Assembly: GCF_007830635.1 (NCBI RefSeq)
Contig: NZ_VLLA01000003.1
Span: 62,001 to 126,000, forward strand
From: Bradyrhizobium huanghuaihaiense
Lineage (GTDB): Bacteria; Pseudomonadota; Alphaproteobacteria; Rhizobiales; Xanthobacteraceae
Direction of reading: 5' to 3'
DNA length: 64,000 nucleotides
The notes beneath the pieces are model-generated. The model was not told the origin of the DNA. It searched no databases and was given only the letters and a program-made list of their open reading frames with translations. Positions 8,416 to 17,691 of the stretch are shown piece after piece. The number at the start of each line of letters is the position of its first letter. The first letter of the stretch is position 1. Both the position numbers and the translations under genes were made by a program.

Positions 8416-10431
8416 TTACGCAAACTCCAAAATCAGCGCGTCCACCGCGAGCGTCGCGCCGGCGCTGGCGTGGATCTTCTTCACGGTGCCGTCCTGCTCG
8501 GCGCGCAGCACGTTCTGCATCTTCATGGCTTCGACCACGGCGAGCGTCTCGCCGGCCTTGACCTCCTGCCCCTCGCTCACCGCGATGGAGACAACGAGGC
8601 CCGGCATCGGACAGAGCAGCTTCTTGCCGGTGTCGGAGGCCGCCGTCACCGGCATCAGCCGGGCAGAGGTCGCTTCCGTTTCGGTCCAGACATAGACCGG
8701 CACCTCGACGCCTTGATGCGCGAGGCGGATGCCGTTCGCAATCGGCCGCGCCTGCACCGCGACGAAGTGCCCATCGATGGTGCCCTGCCAGACCGGATCG
8801 CCCGGTTTCCACGGCGACTGCAACAGATGCGCATTGCCGACCTTACCTTCGGCATCGACGAAGCGGATCGCGATGGCGTCGCCCTCACGTCCGACCTCGA
8901 GCTGGATTTCCTGGCGATCGAGCCACACCGCGCGGCGGCGTTCGCGCTGCACGACGCGGCCGCCCATCTGCCCCGAGATCTGCCGCTTGCGCTCGCCGAG
9001 CACGTGGTCGATGGCAGCGCCGACGGCGGCGATCCGCCGTGCGACCTCGCCTTCGGGCACGCGCACCGCAAAACCCTTGGGGAACTCTTCGGCGATGAAG
9101 CCGGTCGAGAGCCGACCCTCGCGCCAGCGCGGATGATGCATCAGCGCCGACAGGAACGGGATGTTGTGCCTGATGCCGTCGACATAGAACGAATCCAGCG
9201 CGGTGGCCTGGGCCTCGATAGCGGCCGCGCGCGACGGCGCGTGGGTGACGAGCTTTGCGATCATCGGATCGTAATGGATCGAGATCTCGCCGCCCTCCTG
9301 CACGCCGGTGTCGTTGCGCACGGTGATGCCGTCCTTGCTGGCTTCCGCCGGCGGACGATACTTCACGAGACGCCCGATCGAGGGCAGGAAGTTGCGGAAC
9401 GGATCTTCCGCATAGAGGCGCGATTCCACGGCCCAACCGGTGAGCGTGACGTCCTTCTGCGCGATGGCGAGCTTCTCGCCGGCGGCAACGCGGATCATCT
9501 GTTCGACAAGGTCGATGCCGGTGACGAGCTCGGTGACGGGATGCTCGACCTGGAGGCGCGTGTTCATCTCCAGGAAGTAGAAGCTCTTGTCCTGGCCGGC
9601 GACGAATTCGACGGTGCCGGCGGAATCGTAGTTCACGGCCTTGGCCAGCGCGACCGCCTGCTCGCCCATCTTGCGGCGGGTGGCTTCATCCAGCAGCGGC
9701 GACGGCGCCTCCTCGATGACCTTCTGGTTGCGGCGCTGGATCGAGCATTCGCGCTCGCCGAGATAGATCACGTTGCCGTGCTTGTCGCCCAGCACCTGGA
9801 TCTCGATGTGGCGGGGATCGACGATGAATTTTTCGACGAAGACGCGGTCGTCGCCGAACGAGGCCTTGGCCTCGGCCTTGGCGAGGTTGAAGCCCTCGGC
9901 GACCTCGGCCTTCGAATGCGCGATGCGCATGCCCTTGCCGCCACCGCCGGCGGAGGCCTTGATCATCACGGGGTAGCCGATCTCGTCCGCGATGCGGACC
10001 GCGTGCTTGTCGTCCTCGATGACGCCGAGATGGCCGGGCACGGTCGAGACTTTTGCTTTCGCGGCGGCCTTCTTGGATTCGATCTTGTCACCCATCGCGG
10101 CGATCGCGCCGGGGTTCGGGCCGATGAAGACGATGCCGGCGGCTTCCAGCGCGCGCGGAAACGCCTCGCGCTCGGACAGGAAGCCGTAGCCGGGATGCAC
10201 GGCCTCGGCGCCCGTCTTGCGGCAGGCCTCGACGATCTTCTCGATCACCAGATAGCTCTCGGCCGCGGCCGGCGGGCCGATCAGCACCGCCTCATCGGCC
10301 ATCTCGACATGGAGGGCATCGCGGTCGGCCTCGGAATAGACCGCAACCGTTTGAATTCCCATCTTGCGGGCAGTCTTGATGACCCGGCAGGCGATTTCGC
10401 CGCGATTGGCGATCAGAATGCGTTTGAACAT
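8416..10431 (-). CDS. pccA: Acetyl/propionyl-CoA carboxylase alpha subunit (biotin carboxylase + BCCP)
   Basis: The 671-residue biotin-dependent carboxylase subunit starts MFKRILIANRGEIACRV, the biotin carboxylase N-terminus. It carries the ATP-grasp glycine loop SAGGGGKGM, the RRNQKVIEEAPSP and EMNTRLQVEHPVTE motifs, and a C-terminal biotinyl domain with the carrier Lys in EAMKMQ at residue 637. The full-length alpha-chain architecture fits propionyl-CoA carboxylase or a related acyl-CoA carboxylase. No carboxyltransferase beta subunit gene is in the window. A 3-methylcrotonyl or geranyl-CoA enzyme cannot be excluded. Confidence 0.9.
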   Translation of the reverse strand: MFKRILIANRGEIACRVIKTARKMGIQTVAVYSEADRDALHVEMADEAVLIGPPAAAESYLVIEKIVEACRKTGAEAVHPGYGFLSEREAFPRALEAAGIVFIGPNPGAIAAMGDKIESKKAAAKAKVSTVPGHLGVIEDDKHAVRIADEIGYPVMIKASAGGGGKGMRIAHSKAEVAEGFNLAKAEAKASFGDDRVFVEKFIVDPRHIEIQVLGDKHGNVIYLGERECSIQRRNQKVIEEAPSPLLDEATRRKMGEQAVALAKAVNYDSAGTVEFVAGQDKSFYFLEMNTRLQVEHPVTELVTGIDLVEQMIRVAAGEKLAIAQKDVTLTGWAVESRLYAEDPFRNFLPSIGRLVKYRPPAEASKDGITVRNDTGVQEGGEISIHYDPMIAKLVTHAPSRAAAIEAQATALDSFYVDGIRHNIPFLSALMHHPRWREGRLSTGFIAEEFPKGFAVRVPEGEVARRIAAVGAAIDHVLGERKRQISGQMGGRVVQRERRRAVWLDRQEIQLEVGREGDAIAIRFVDAEGKVGNAHLLQSPWKPGDPVWQGTIDGHFVAVQARPIANGIRLAHQGVEVPVYVWTETEATSARLMPVTAASDTGKKLLCPMPGLVVSIAVSEGQEVKAGETLAVVEAMKMQNVLRAEQDGTVKKIHASAGATLAVDALILEFA

Positions 10432-10607
10432 GCTTTTCTTGAGTCTCGACCTTGGGCGGGACCCTTCCCCGGCCGTTGGGGCCTATGGGACGGGCCGTGT
10501 GGCTCCCGTGGTACATCAAAATGGGCCGGAGGCAACGGTCTAAATCCGGGCCGCTCTGGCGTACCAGCGCAAGACCGAAACAGCCGCGAGGGAGCCCTTG
10601 GGACGGC

Positions 10608-11690
10608 CTACGCCTTCCGCGCCTTGGCCACGTCCCGGACCAGGCCGTGGATGAAGCCCAGTTTGCCGACCACCGCCGGCGACAGGATGAAGGGGTAGAG
10701 GTCGCGCAGGCCCATGGCCCGGTTGACGCTGTTCATGGCGAAGGTGAAGGGCAGCCATGCGTCGATGAGCGCCTGGACGTCCCTGGCCTCGTAGGGGTTG
10801 AAACGGATGCGCGCCGTCAGCTCCCCGTCGCGATCCACCTTGGGGCGCACCTCCATGCCGAACTCGGAGGCCATCTCCAGGGTGTCGACGATGTGGAGAT
10901 AGTGCGCCCAGGTCTCGGCGAAGTCTTCCCAGGGGTGCGTCGTGGCATAGGCCGAGACGTAATTCTGCTGCCAGTCAGCCGGGGCGCCTTCAGCGTAATG
11001 GCGCTGCAAGGCCTGGCCGTAATCGGCTGAATCGTCGCCGAACACCGCGCGGCATTCGTCGAGCTTGCCGCCGCCCTGAACCAGCACGTCCCAGAAATAA
11101 TGCCCGACCTCGTGGCGGAAATGCCCAAGCAGCGTCCGGTAAGGCTCGCCCATCTCCAACCGGCGCCGCTCGCGCTCGATGTCATCGGCCTCGGTCAGGG
11201 CGATCGTGATCAGGCCGTTGTCATGGCCGGTCATGATCTTTTGTCCGCTGTTCGGATCGTCGGCGAGGAAGTTGAAGATCAGGCCGTGCACCGCATTGTC
11301 CTGACGGTTCTGGAGCGGCAGCTTCCAGCGGATCAGGGAATAGAACAGCCGGTGCTTTGCCACCTCCAGCTCACGCCAGCGGGCGAGCTGCGCGGGGTCC
11401 GACAGGTCCGGCACCATGCCGTTGTGGCGGCAGGCACGGCAATAGCCGTTGCCGTCGCCGGTGTCCGTCAGCCAGTTGCACGCATCGTAGTCGGCATTGC
11501 GGCACAGCATCCGCCCCCTGCCCTTGTCGGCCAGCGTCGTCCAGGTCCCGCTTTGAGCCTCGTCGTCGGGCTCGAGCGCCGACATCGTCTCATTCTCCGG
11601 GAGGAAGGCGACGCGGTGACCGCAACGCCCGCAGGCGCGGTTCTCGAAATAGAGGACGTTGCCACAGGACTGACAGACAAAGAGCTTCAA
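10608..11690 (-). CDS. Putative zinc-binding metallopeptidase with N-terminal zinc ribbons
   Basis: The 360-residue protein opens with two cysteine clusters. CQSCG...CGRCG (residues 6-24) is a zinc ribbon, and C63...C71...CRAC (84-87) forms a second one. A HEVGH metalloprotease motif lies at 193-197 and a downstream DFAETWAHYLH segment could give the third zinc ligand (Glu). There is no signal peptide. It matches the conserved putative zinc-binding metallopeptidase family (DUF2248-like) of proteobacteria. Substrate unknown. Transcribed away from the hybrid kinase at 11926. Confidence 0.82.
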   Translation of the reverse strand: MKLFVCQSCGNVLYFENRACGRCGHRVAFLPENETMSALEPDDEAQSGTWTTLADKGRGRMLCRNADYDACNWLTDTGDGNGYCRACRHNGMVPDLSDPAQLARWRELEVAKHRLFYSLIRWKLPLQNRQDNAVHGLIFNFLADDPNSGQKIMTGHDNGLITIALTEADDIERERRRLEMGEPYRTLLGHFRHEVGHYFWDVLVQGGGKLDECRAVFGDDSADYGQALQRHYAEGAPADWQQNYVSAYATTHPWEDFAETWAHYLHIVDTLEMASEFGMEVRPKVDRDGELTARIRFNPYEARDVQALIDAWLPFTFAMNSVNRAMGLRDLYPFILSPAVVGKLGFIHGLVRDVAKARKA

Positions 11691-11925
11691 GATTTAGCCT
11701 CTTCGAAAAGGGAGTTTTATGAATGAGAGTTGTGGCGCCTCGCGAAGACGCGTCCGCAGGCGCATCGTTCCAATATCAGGAACAAAATGCCAGACCGGGC
11801 GTTGGTTGACCGCATTTTTCCCGCGTTCTGGCTGGCCGCGGGTCCTTCCAGACAGTCTATTTCCTCTAAGCAATGGCCATCGCGCTCCGTCTGTGTGAAT
11901 ATCGGTCCGGCACGTGCGCACCCGC

Positions 11926-14391
11926 ATGACAACGGCCGACGCCTTGAACGATCCTTTGCCCGAGACCATCGCCGCCGAAAGGCTGCGCCAGCACCTCGAA
12001 GACGTCGCGCGCGAGCGCGACAACGCCTATCGCGCCCTCCAGGAGCGAGAGGCCGAGCTCGCGCGCATCCAGCGCATCGGCAAGGTCGGCGGCGTCGAGG
12101 TCGACTTCCGCGAGGGCTTCAAGAACCGCCGCTCGCCGGAATATCTGATGATCCACGGCCTGCCGCCGGAGGCCACCGACGAGTCGCACGAGGACTGGGT
12201 CAACCGTATCCATCCTGATGACCGCGACGCGGCGGTGAACCACTTCTTCGAGGCGCTTTCCGGGACCAGCGAAGATTACACGGCCGAATACCGCATCATC
12301 CGCCCGAGCGACGGCGAGACCCGCTGGATCCGGGTCGTCGCCAAGTTCGAGCGCGACAAGGACGGCCGCGCCATCCGCCTCGTCGGCGCCCACATCGACA
12401 TCACCGACCAGATGCTCGCGCGCGAGACGCTGCGCGAGAGCGAGGAGCGCTTCCGGCTGATCGCCGACAGCGCGCCGGTGCCGATCTGGGTCACCAAGCT
12501 CGATCGCAAGCGCTCCTTCGCCAACCAGGCCTATGTCGACTTCGTCGGCCTGCCCTACGACCAGGCGATCGATTTCGACTGGCGCAAGGTGCTGCATCCG
12601 GACGACCTTCCGCATGTGCTGCAGCAATCGGTGCAAGGCGAAGCCTCGCTGAAACCCTTCGTGCTGGAAGCGCGCTACAGGAACGCCAGCGGCGAATGGC
12701 GCTGGCTGCGCTCGGAATCGCAGCCGCGCTGGGACCCGACCGGCAAGCATATCGGCTTCATCGGCGTCGCCCACGACATCACGGTCGCCAAGCAGGCCGA
12801 GATCGAGCTCCGGCGGCTCAACGAGACGCTGGAGGAGCGCATCGCCGAGCGTACCGCCGAGCTCGAGTCCAACGAGGCCCGGCTGCGCGCGATCCTGGAG
12901 ACCAGCAACCAGTATCAGGGCCTGGTCGATCTCAGCGGCGAACTGCTCTACGCCAACAAGACCGCACTCGACGGCATCAACGCCGAGGCGCGGGATGTCA
13001 TCGGCAAGCCGTTCTGGGATACGCCGTGGTTCACGGGAACCCCCGGCATGAGCGATGTCGCGCGCGACGCCTTCAGGACCGTCCTGAAGGGCGAAGCGGT
13101 GCGGCTGGAGATGCGGCTGCGCCTGCCGATCGGCGAACGCGATTTCGATTTCGGCATGCGCCCCGTGCTCGACCGCCACGGCAACATCACCGGCGCGGTG
13201 CCCGAGGCCGTCGACATCACCGAGCGCCGCCTCGGCGAGGAGGCGTTGCGGCAGTCGCAGAAGATGGAAGCGATCGGCCAGCTCACCGGCGGCGTCGCGC
13301 ACGATTTCAACAATCTGCTCACCATCATCCGTTCGGCGACCGACTTCCTGCGCCGGCGCGAGCTGCCGGAAGAGCGGCGCCGCCGCTATGTCGACGCCAT
13401 CTCCGACACCGTCGAGCGCGCCTCCAAGCTGACGGCGCAGCTCCTGGCCTTCGCGCGCCGGCAGCCGCTGAAGCCACAAATTTTCAATGTCGGCAGCCAG
13501 GTCGAGGGCGTGGCACAACTGGTCCGGCCGCTGGTCGGCGGCCGCATCGAGATCAGCGTCGAGATCCAGGACACGGATTGCTTCACTGTCGCCGACGTCG
13601 CACAGTTCGAGACCGCGTTGATCAACCTCGCCATCAACGCCCGCGACGCGATGGAGGGCGAAGGCCGCCTCACCATCGCGGTCTGCAAGGTCCAGGGGAT
13701 TCCGAGCCTGCGCGCGCAGTCGGCACGTGGCGGCGACTATGTCGCGATCTCGGTCAAGGATACCGGCAGCGGCATCGCGCTGGAACATCTCGATTCCATT
13801 TTCGAACCGTTCTTCACCACCAAGGAGGTCGGCAAGGGCACCGGCCTCGGTCTCAGCCAGGCGTTCGGCTTCGCAAAGCAGTCCGAGGGCGACATCGCGG
13901 TGACGAGCACGCAGGGCGAAGGCGCGACCTTCACCATCTACCTGCCGCAGGCCCAAAGCCCCGCCACCGAGAAGGATGCGGCGGCGTTGACCAGCGAGGC
14001 TGCGACCACCGGGCGCGGCTACCGCGTGCTCGTGGTCGAGGACAATGACGATGTCGGCCAGTTCTCGACCGAGCTTCTGGAAGACCTCGGCTATGTCGTC
14101 CGCCGCGTCGCCAACGCCAACGCGGCGCTCGCAATCCTCGGCGAGAACGAATTCGCCGTCGACCTCGTCTTCTCCGACGTGATCATGCCCGGCATGAACG
14201 GCGTCGAGCTCGCCGGAATCATCCGCGAGCGCTATCCGGGCCTGCCCGTCGTGCTCACCTCGGGCTACAGCAACGTGCTCGCCGAAAACGCCCATCGCGG
14301 ATTCGAGCTGATCCAGAAGCCCTATTCGGTCGAATCGCTCTCGCGCATCCTGCGCAAGGCGATCACGGAGAAGCTGTCGGTGGCGCGGTGA
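11926..14391 (+). CDS. Multi-PAS hybrid histidine kinase with C-terminal receiver
   Basis: The 821-residue cytoplasmic protein begins with a coiled coil (RLRQHLEDVARERDNAYRAL). Three PAS modules follow: about 40-165, 170-295, and a third PAS-like domain ending EAVDITERR near 435, with a coiled coil EERIAERTAELESNEARL between. The catalytic core has [14 protein letters not shown] (His), NLAINARDAME and [12 protein letters not shown]. The receiver (VLVVEDNDDV; LVFSDVIMPG) is C-terminal. GTG at 11914 is an alternative start; neither has a clear ribosome binding site. No partner regulator is adjacent. The core is closely similar to the kinase at 5400. Confidence 0.88.
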   Translation: MTTADALNDPLPETIAAERLRQHLEDVARERDNAYRALQEREAELARIQRIGKVGGVEVDFREGFKNRRSPEYLMIHGLPPEATDESHEDWVNRIHPDDRDAAVNHFFEALSGTSEDYTAEYRIIRPSDGETRWIRVVAKFERDKDGRAIRLVGAHIDITDQMLARETLRESEERFRLIADSAPVPIWVTKLDRKRSFANQAYVDFVGLPYDQAIDFDWRKVLHPDDLPHVLQQSVQGEASLKPFVLEARYRNASGEWRWLRSESQPRWDPTGKHIGFIGVAHDITVAKQAEIELRRLNETLEERIAERTAELESNEARLRAILETSNQYQGLVDLSGELLYANKTALDGINAEARDVIGKPFWDTPWFTGTPGMSDVARDAFRTVLKGEAVRLEMRLRLPIGERDFDFGMRPVLDRHGNITGAVPEAVDITERRLGEEALRQSQKMEAIGQLTGGVAHDFNNLLTIIRSATDFLRRRELPEERRRRYVDAISDTVERASKLTAQLLAFARRQPLKPQIFNVGSQVEGVAQLVRPLVGGRIEISVEIQDTDCFTVADVAQFETALINLAINARDAMEGEGRLTIAVCKVQGIPSLRAQSARGGDYVAISVKDTGSGIALEHLDSIFEPFFTTKEVGKGTGLGLSQAFGFAKQSEGDIAVTSTQGEGATFTIYLPQAQSPATEKDAAALTSEAATTGRGYRVLVVEDNDDVGQFSTELLEDLGYVVRRVANANAALAILGENEFAVDLVFSDVIMPGMNGVELAGIIRERYPGLPVVLTSGYSNVLAENAHRGFELIQKPYSVESLSRILRKAITEKLSVAR

Positions 14392-14423
14392 TTGTTATAG
14401 CTGCGCGAAGCTGGCCACAAACT

Positions 14424-14505
14424 CCGTCATTGCGAGCGCAGCGAAGCAATCCAGACTGCCTCCGCGGAAGGACTCTGGATTGCTTCGCTGCGCTCGCAAT
14501 GACGG
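14424..14505. repeat. 82-bp dispersed palindromic repeat (family A, copy 2)
   Basis: It has the same arms as the copy at 8301 (CCGTCATTGCGAGCG...CGCTCGCAATGACGG), with a different central loop. It lies directly between the hybrid kinase and the small DMT gene, whose reading frame runs open through the repeat. Confidence 0.85.
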
Positions 14506-14543
14506 CGCTGATGCGCCGTCACAAAACAACGGATATCGATAAC

Positions 14544-14984
14544 ATGAAACCCGCCCTCCTCTCCGCCTGGCAGACCTGGGCGCTGCTGTCGGCCTGCTTT
14601 GCGGCGCTGACCGCGATCTTCGCCAAGGTCGGCGTCGAGAACATCAATCCGGACCTTGCCACCTTCATCCGCACCATCGTGGTGCTGCTCGCCTTCTCGG
14701 TTCTGCTGTTCTTCACCGGGCAATTCGTCGTGCCCTCGGCGGTCTCCTCAAGAACCTGGCTGTTCCTGGTTTTGTCGGGACTGGCGACCGGCGCCTCATG
14801 GCTCTGCTATTTTCGCGCACTCAAGCTCGGGCCTGCCACGCTGGTCGCGCCGATCGACAAGCTCAGCGTCGTGCTGGTCGCCCTGTTCGCGTTCGCCTTT
14901 CTCGGCGAGCGTCCAACGGCCCAGGGCTGGCTCGGCATCGCCATGATCGGCGCCGGCGCGGTGTTGTTGGCTGTGAAGTTCTGA
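14544..14984 (+). CDS. Half-size EamA/DMT-family membrane protein
   Basis: The 146-residue protein has about five hydrophobic segments (AWQTWALLSACFAALTAIFAKV; TIVVLLAFSVLLFFTG; a C-terminal GWLGIAMIGAGAVLLAVKF). It corresponds to a single EamA repeat. Most DMT exporters carry two repeats in about 290 residues, so this one probably works as a dimer. ATG 14544 is the first plausible start after the upstream palindromic repeat; the upstream open frame is just translated repeat. It precedes the MFS and ArsB-like genes on the same strand. Confidence 0.8.
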   Translation: MKPALLSAWQTWALLSACFAALTAIFAKVGVENINPDLATFIRTIVVLLAFSVLLFFTGQFVVPSAVSSRTWLFLVLSGLATGASWLCYFRALKLGPATLVAPIDKLSVVLVALFAFAFLGERPTAQGWLGIAMIGAGAVLLAVKF

Positions 14985-15050
14985 AGCGATGCAAAAATGC
15001 CGCGACGTCCGTTTCTGCCCGGACGTTTCCGCTCGTCGATCGAGACACCG

Positions 15051-16324
15051 ATGTCGAGCCAGGACCCCGATCTAACGAGGCGAGCCGGCCGCGCTCTGGA
15101 TGCGGCCAATTTCTTCCTTGCCGACGTCCGCGACGGGCTCGGCCCCTATCTTGCCGTCTATCTCCTCACCGAGCAGCATTGGGACGAAGCGCGCATTGGC
15201 CTGGTGATGTCGATCGCGACGATCGCCGGCATCGTGGCGCAGACGCCCGCCGGAGCGCTGGTCGACGCGACGCGAGCGAAGCGAGCCGTGATGGTTGTCG
15301 CCGCCATCATGGTGACAGCAGCCTCGCTGTCATTGCCTTTGTTTCCGGCGTTCCTGCCGGTCGCGATCTCGCAAGGAGTAGCACAGGCTGCCGCCGTGAT
15401 CTTTCCTCCGGCGATTGCGGCCGTCTCGCTCGGCATCTTCGGCCACGCCGCCTTTACCCGGCGGATTGGCCGTAACGAGACCTTCAATCACGCCGGCAAC
15501 GCGGTCGCGGCGATGCTTGCCGGACTCTCCGCCTATTGGTTCGGACCGACCGTCGTGTTCTACCTGCTCGGCGCCATGGCGATCGCAAGCCTCGTCAGCA
15601 TTGTCGCCATCCCCGAACAGGCCATCGATCACGACCTCGCCCGCGGGCTGCACGATGCCGACGGCGACAGCGCGCGCGAGCAACCCTCGGGCCTCGCCGT
15701 GCTGCTGACCTGCCGCCCCCTGCTCGTGTTCGCGATCTGCGTCCTGCTCTTCCATCTCTCCAACGCAGCCATGCTGCCGCTGGTCGGGCAGAAGCTCGCA
15801 CTCCAGGACAAGAACATGGGCACCAGCCTGATGTCGGCCTGCATCGTCGCGGCGCAATTGGTCATGGTACCGTTCGCGATTCTGGTCGGCGCGAGGGCCG
15901 ACCGGTGGGGACACAAGCGCTTCTTCCTCGCAGCACTCCTGATCCTGCCTTTCGCGGCGCGCTCTACACGCTCTCCGACAATCCGTTCTGGCTGGTCGGC
16001 GTGCAGCTCCTCGACGGCGTCGGCGCCGGCATCTTCGGCGCCATCTTCCCCGTCATCGTCGCCGACCTCATGCGCAACACCGGGCGCTTCAACGTCGCGC
16101 AAGGCGCGGTCATCACCGCTCAGGGCATCGGAGCTGCGCTGTCGACAGCGCTCGCCGGCTTCGTCGTGGTCGGCGCGGGTTACAGTGCGGCCTTCATCAC
16201 GCTCGGTCTGGTCGCGGCGATCGGCGCCGTCGTCTGCCTCCTCGCCTTGCCCGAGACGCGGCATGGCGCCTTGCAGCCGCAGGGGAAGACAGCGCCGCCG
16301 ACATCGGATATCGCTGCCGAATGA
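15051..16324 (+). pseudogene. MFS transporter gene with a frameshift
   Basis: The first frame (15051 to about 15950) encodes an MFS N-terminal half (DARDG-like ANFFLADVRDGLGPYLAVYL, PAGALVDATRAKRAV). It runs into Ser/Arg-rich nonsense after FFLAALLILPF. A second frame, shifted by one base, continues the family sequence from RGALYTLSDNPFWLVGVQ to PETRHGALQ and stops at 16324. The junction lies in CTGCCTTTCGC near 15947-15952; one extra C there would restore one frame of about 424 residues. This is either a recent inactivating mutation or a sequencing error. Confidence 0.85.
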
Positions 16325-16349
16325 ACCCGTTCCACATTGAGGACTGACC

Positions 16350-17600
16350 GTGCCGTCTGACGCCATCTGGGCCTGGAGCATCATTGTGCTTGCGACCGCA
16401 GGCGTCATTATCCGCCCGTTCCGCCTGCCCGAGGCGATCTGGGCGGTCATCGGCGCCGGCGCCCTCGTGCTGCTCGGTTTGCTTCCGTGGCAGGATGCGC
16501 TTGTCGGCATCGAGAAAGGCCTCGACGTCTATCTCTTCCTGATCGGCATGATGCTGATCGCCGAGCTGGCCCGGCTCGAGGGCCTGTTCGACTATCTCGC
16601 CGCGCTCGCGGTCGAATATGCAGGCGGCTCGCCGCAGCGGCTGTTCCTGCTGATCTATCTCGTCGGCACGCTGGTCACCGTGCTGCTCTCGAACGACGCC
16701 ACCGCGATCGTGCTGACGCCGGCCGTCTATGCCGCGACGCGCGCGGCGGGCGCGAAACCGCTGCCCTATCTCTTCGTCTGCGCCTTCATCGCCAACGCCG
16801 CAAGCTTCGTGCTGCCGATCTCCAATCCCGCCAATCTCGTCGTGTTCGGCGCGCGCATGCCGCACCTCACTGAATGGCTGCGCCTGTTCGCCCTGCCCTC
16901 GGCGGCTTCGATCCTGCTCACCTATGCCGTGCTGCGCCTGACCCAGCACCGCGCGCTCAAGGAAGAGACCATCGCCCGCAGCGTGCCGCATCCAAAGCTC
17001 GGCCGCGGCGGCAAGCTGACGGCCGTGGGCATCATCGCGATCGGCGTTGTGCTGGTCACGGCCTCCGCGCTCGACAGGCAACTCGGCCTGCCGACCTTCA
17101 TCTGCGGCGTGGCGACAGCCGCGATCGTGCTGCTGCTGAGCCGGCAATCACCGCTGCCTGTGCTGCGGGGCGTGTCCTGGAGCGTGCTGCCGCTGGTCGG
17201 CGGGCTCTTCGTCATGGTGGAAACGCTGGTCAAGACCGGCGTAATCGGGCAGCTCAGCGCGCTGCTGCACCAGGCGGTCGCACAATCGGTGCCGAAGGCT
17301 GCCTGGAGCGTCGGCATCGCCACCGCAATCGGCACCAATATCGCCAACAATCTTCCGGTCGGCCTTATCGCCGGCTCGGTCGCTGCCAGCGATCATCTGC
17401 CGGCGCCGGTCGTCAGCGCGATCCTGATCGGCGTCGATCTCGGACCGAACATGTCGGTGACGGGATCGCTCGCCACCATCCTCTGGCTGGTTGCGCTCCG
17501 GCGGGAGAAGATCGAGCTCAGCGCCTGGCCGTTCCTCAAGCTCGGTATGCTGGTGACGCCGCCCGCTCTGATCGCGGCGCTGGCGGCGGCGATCAGGTAG
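16350..17600 (+). CDS. ArsB/NhaD-type (SLC13 superfamily) membrane transporter, arsenical pump-like
   Basis: The 416-residue protein has about eleven membrane segments. Its ArsB/ion-transporter signatures include LSNDATAIVLTPAVY, LPISNPANLVVFG and GTNIANNLPVGLIAGS. The start is GTG at 16350. It is 25 bases downstream of the frameshifted MFS gene. There is no arsR or arsC beside it, so arsenite export is a family-based suggestion; other anions are possible. Confidence 0.82.
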   Translation: MPSDAIWAWSIIVLATAGVIIRPFRLPEAIWAVIGAGALVLLGLLPWQDALVGIEKGLDVYLFLIGMMLIAELARLEGLFDYLAALAVEYAGGSPQRLFLLIYLVGTLVTVLLSNDATAIVLTPAVYAATRAAGAKPLPYLFVCAFIANAASFVLPISNPANLVVFGARMPHLTEWLRLFALPSAASILLTYAVLRLTQHRALKEETIARSVPHPKLGRGGKLTAVGIIAIGVVLVTASALDRQLGLPTFICGVATAAIVLLLSRQSPLPVLRGVSWSVLPLVGGLFVMVETLVKTGVIGQLSALLHQAVAQSVPKAAWSVGIATAIGTNIANNLPVGLIAGSVAASDHLPAPVVSAILIGVDLGPNMSVTGSLATILWLVALRREKIELSAWPFLKLGMLVTPPALIAALAAAIR

Positions 17601-17653
17601 CGGCAGAGAATTCACTGCGATTGTTTGCGGTGCCTCAGCCCGTAGCGGGCGAG

Positions 17654-17685
17654 GCCCGATCGCGGCCATCAGGCCGCGACCGGGC
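17654..17685. terminator. Hairpin terminator between convergent transporter genes
   Basis: GCCCGATCGCGGCC pairs with GGCCGCGACCGGGC (one mismatch) around ATCA, followed by AATTTGT. It lies between the ends of the ArsB-like gene and the convergent MFS gene and could serve both. Confidence 0.6.
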
Positions 17686-17691
17686 AATTTG

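Noticed and set aside
8470..10698. 742-codon plus-strand open frame across the carboxylase gene
   Set aside because: It is the antisense shadow of pccA; its translation is His/Asp/Arg-rich and matches no family, while the minus frame has all the carboxylase motifs.
11866..14295. 809-codon minus-strand open frame
   Set aside because: Antisense to the multi-PAS kinase, with no recognisable domain.
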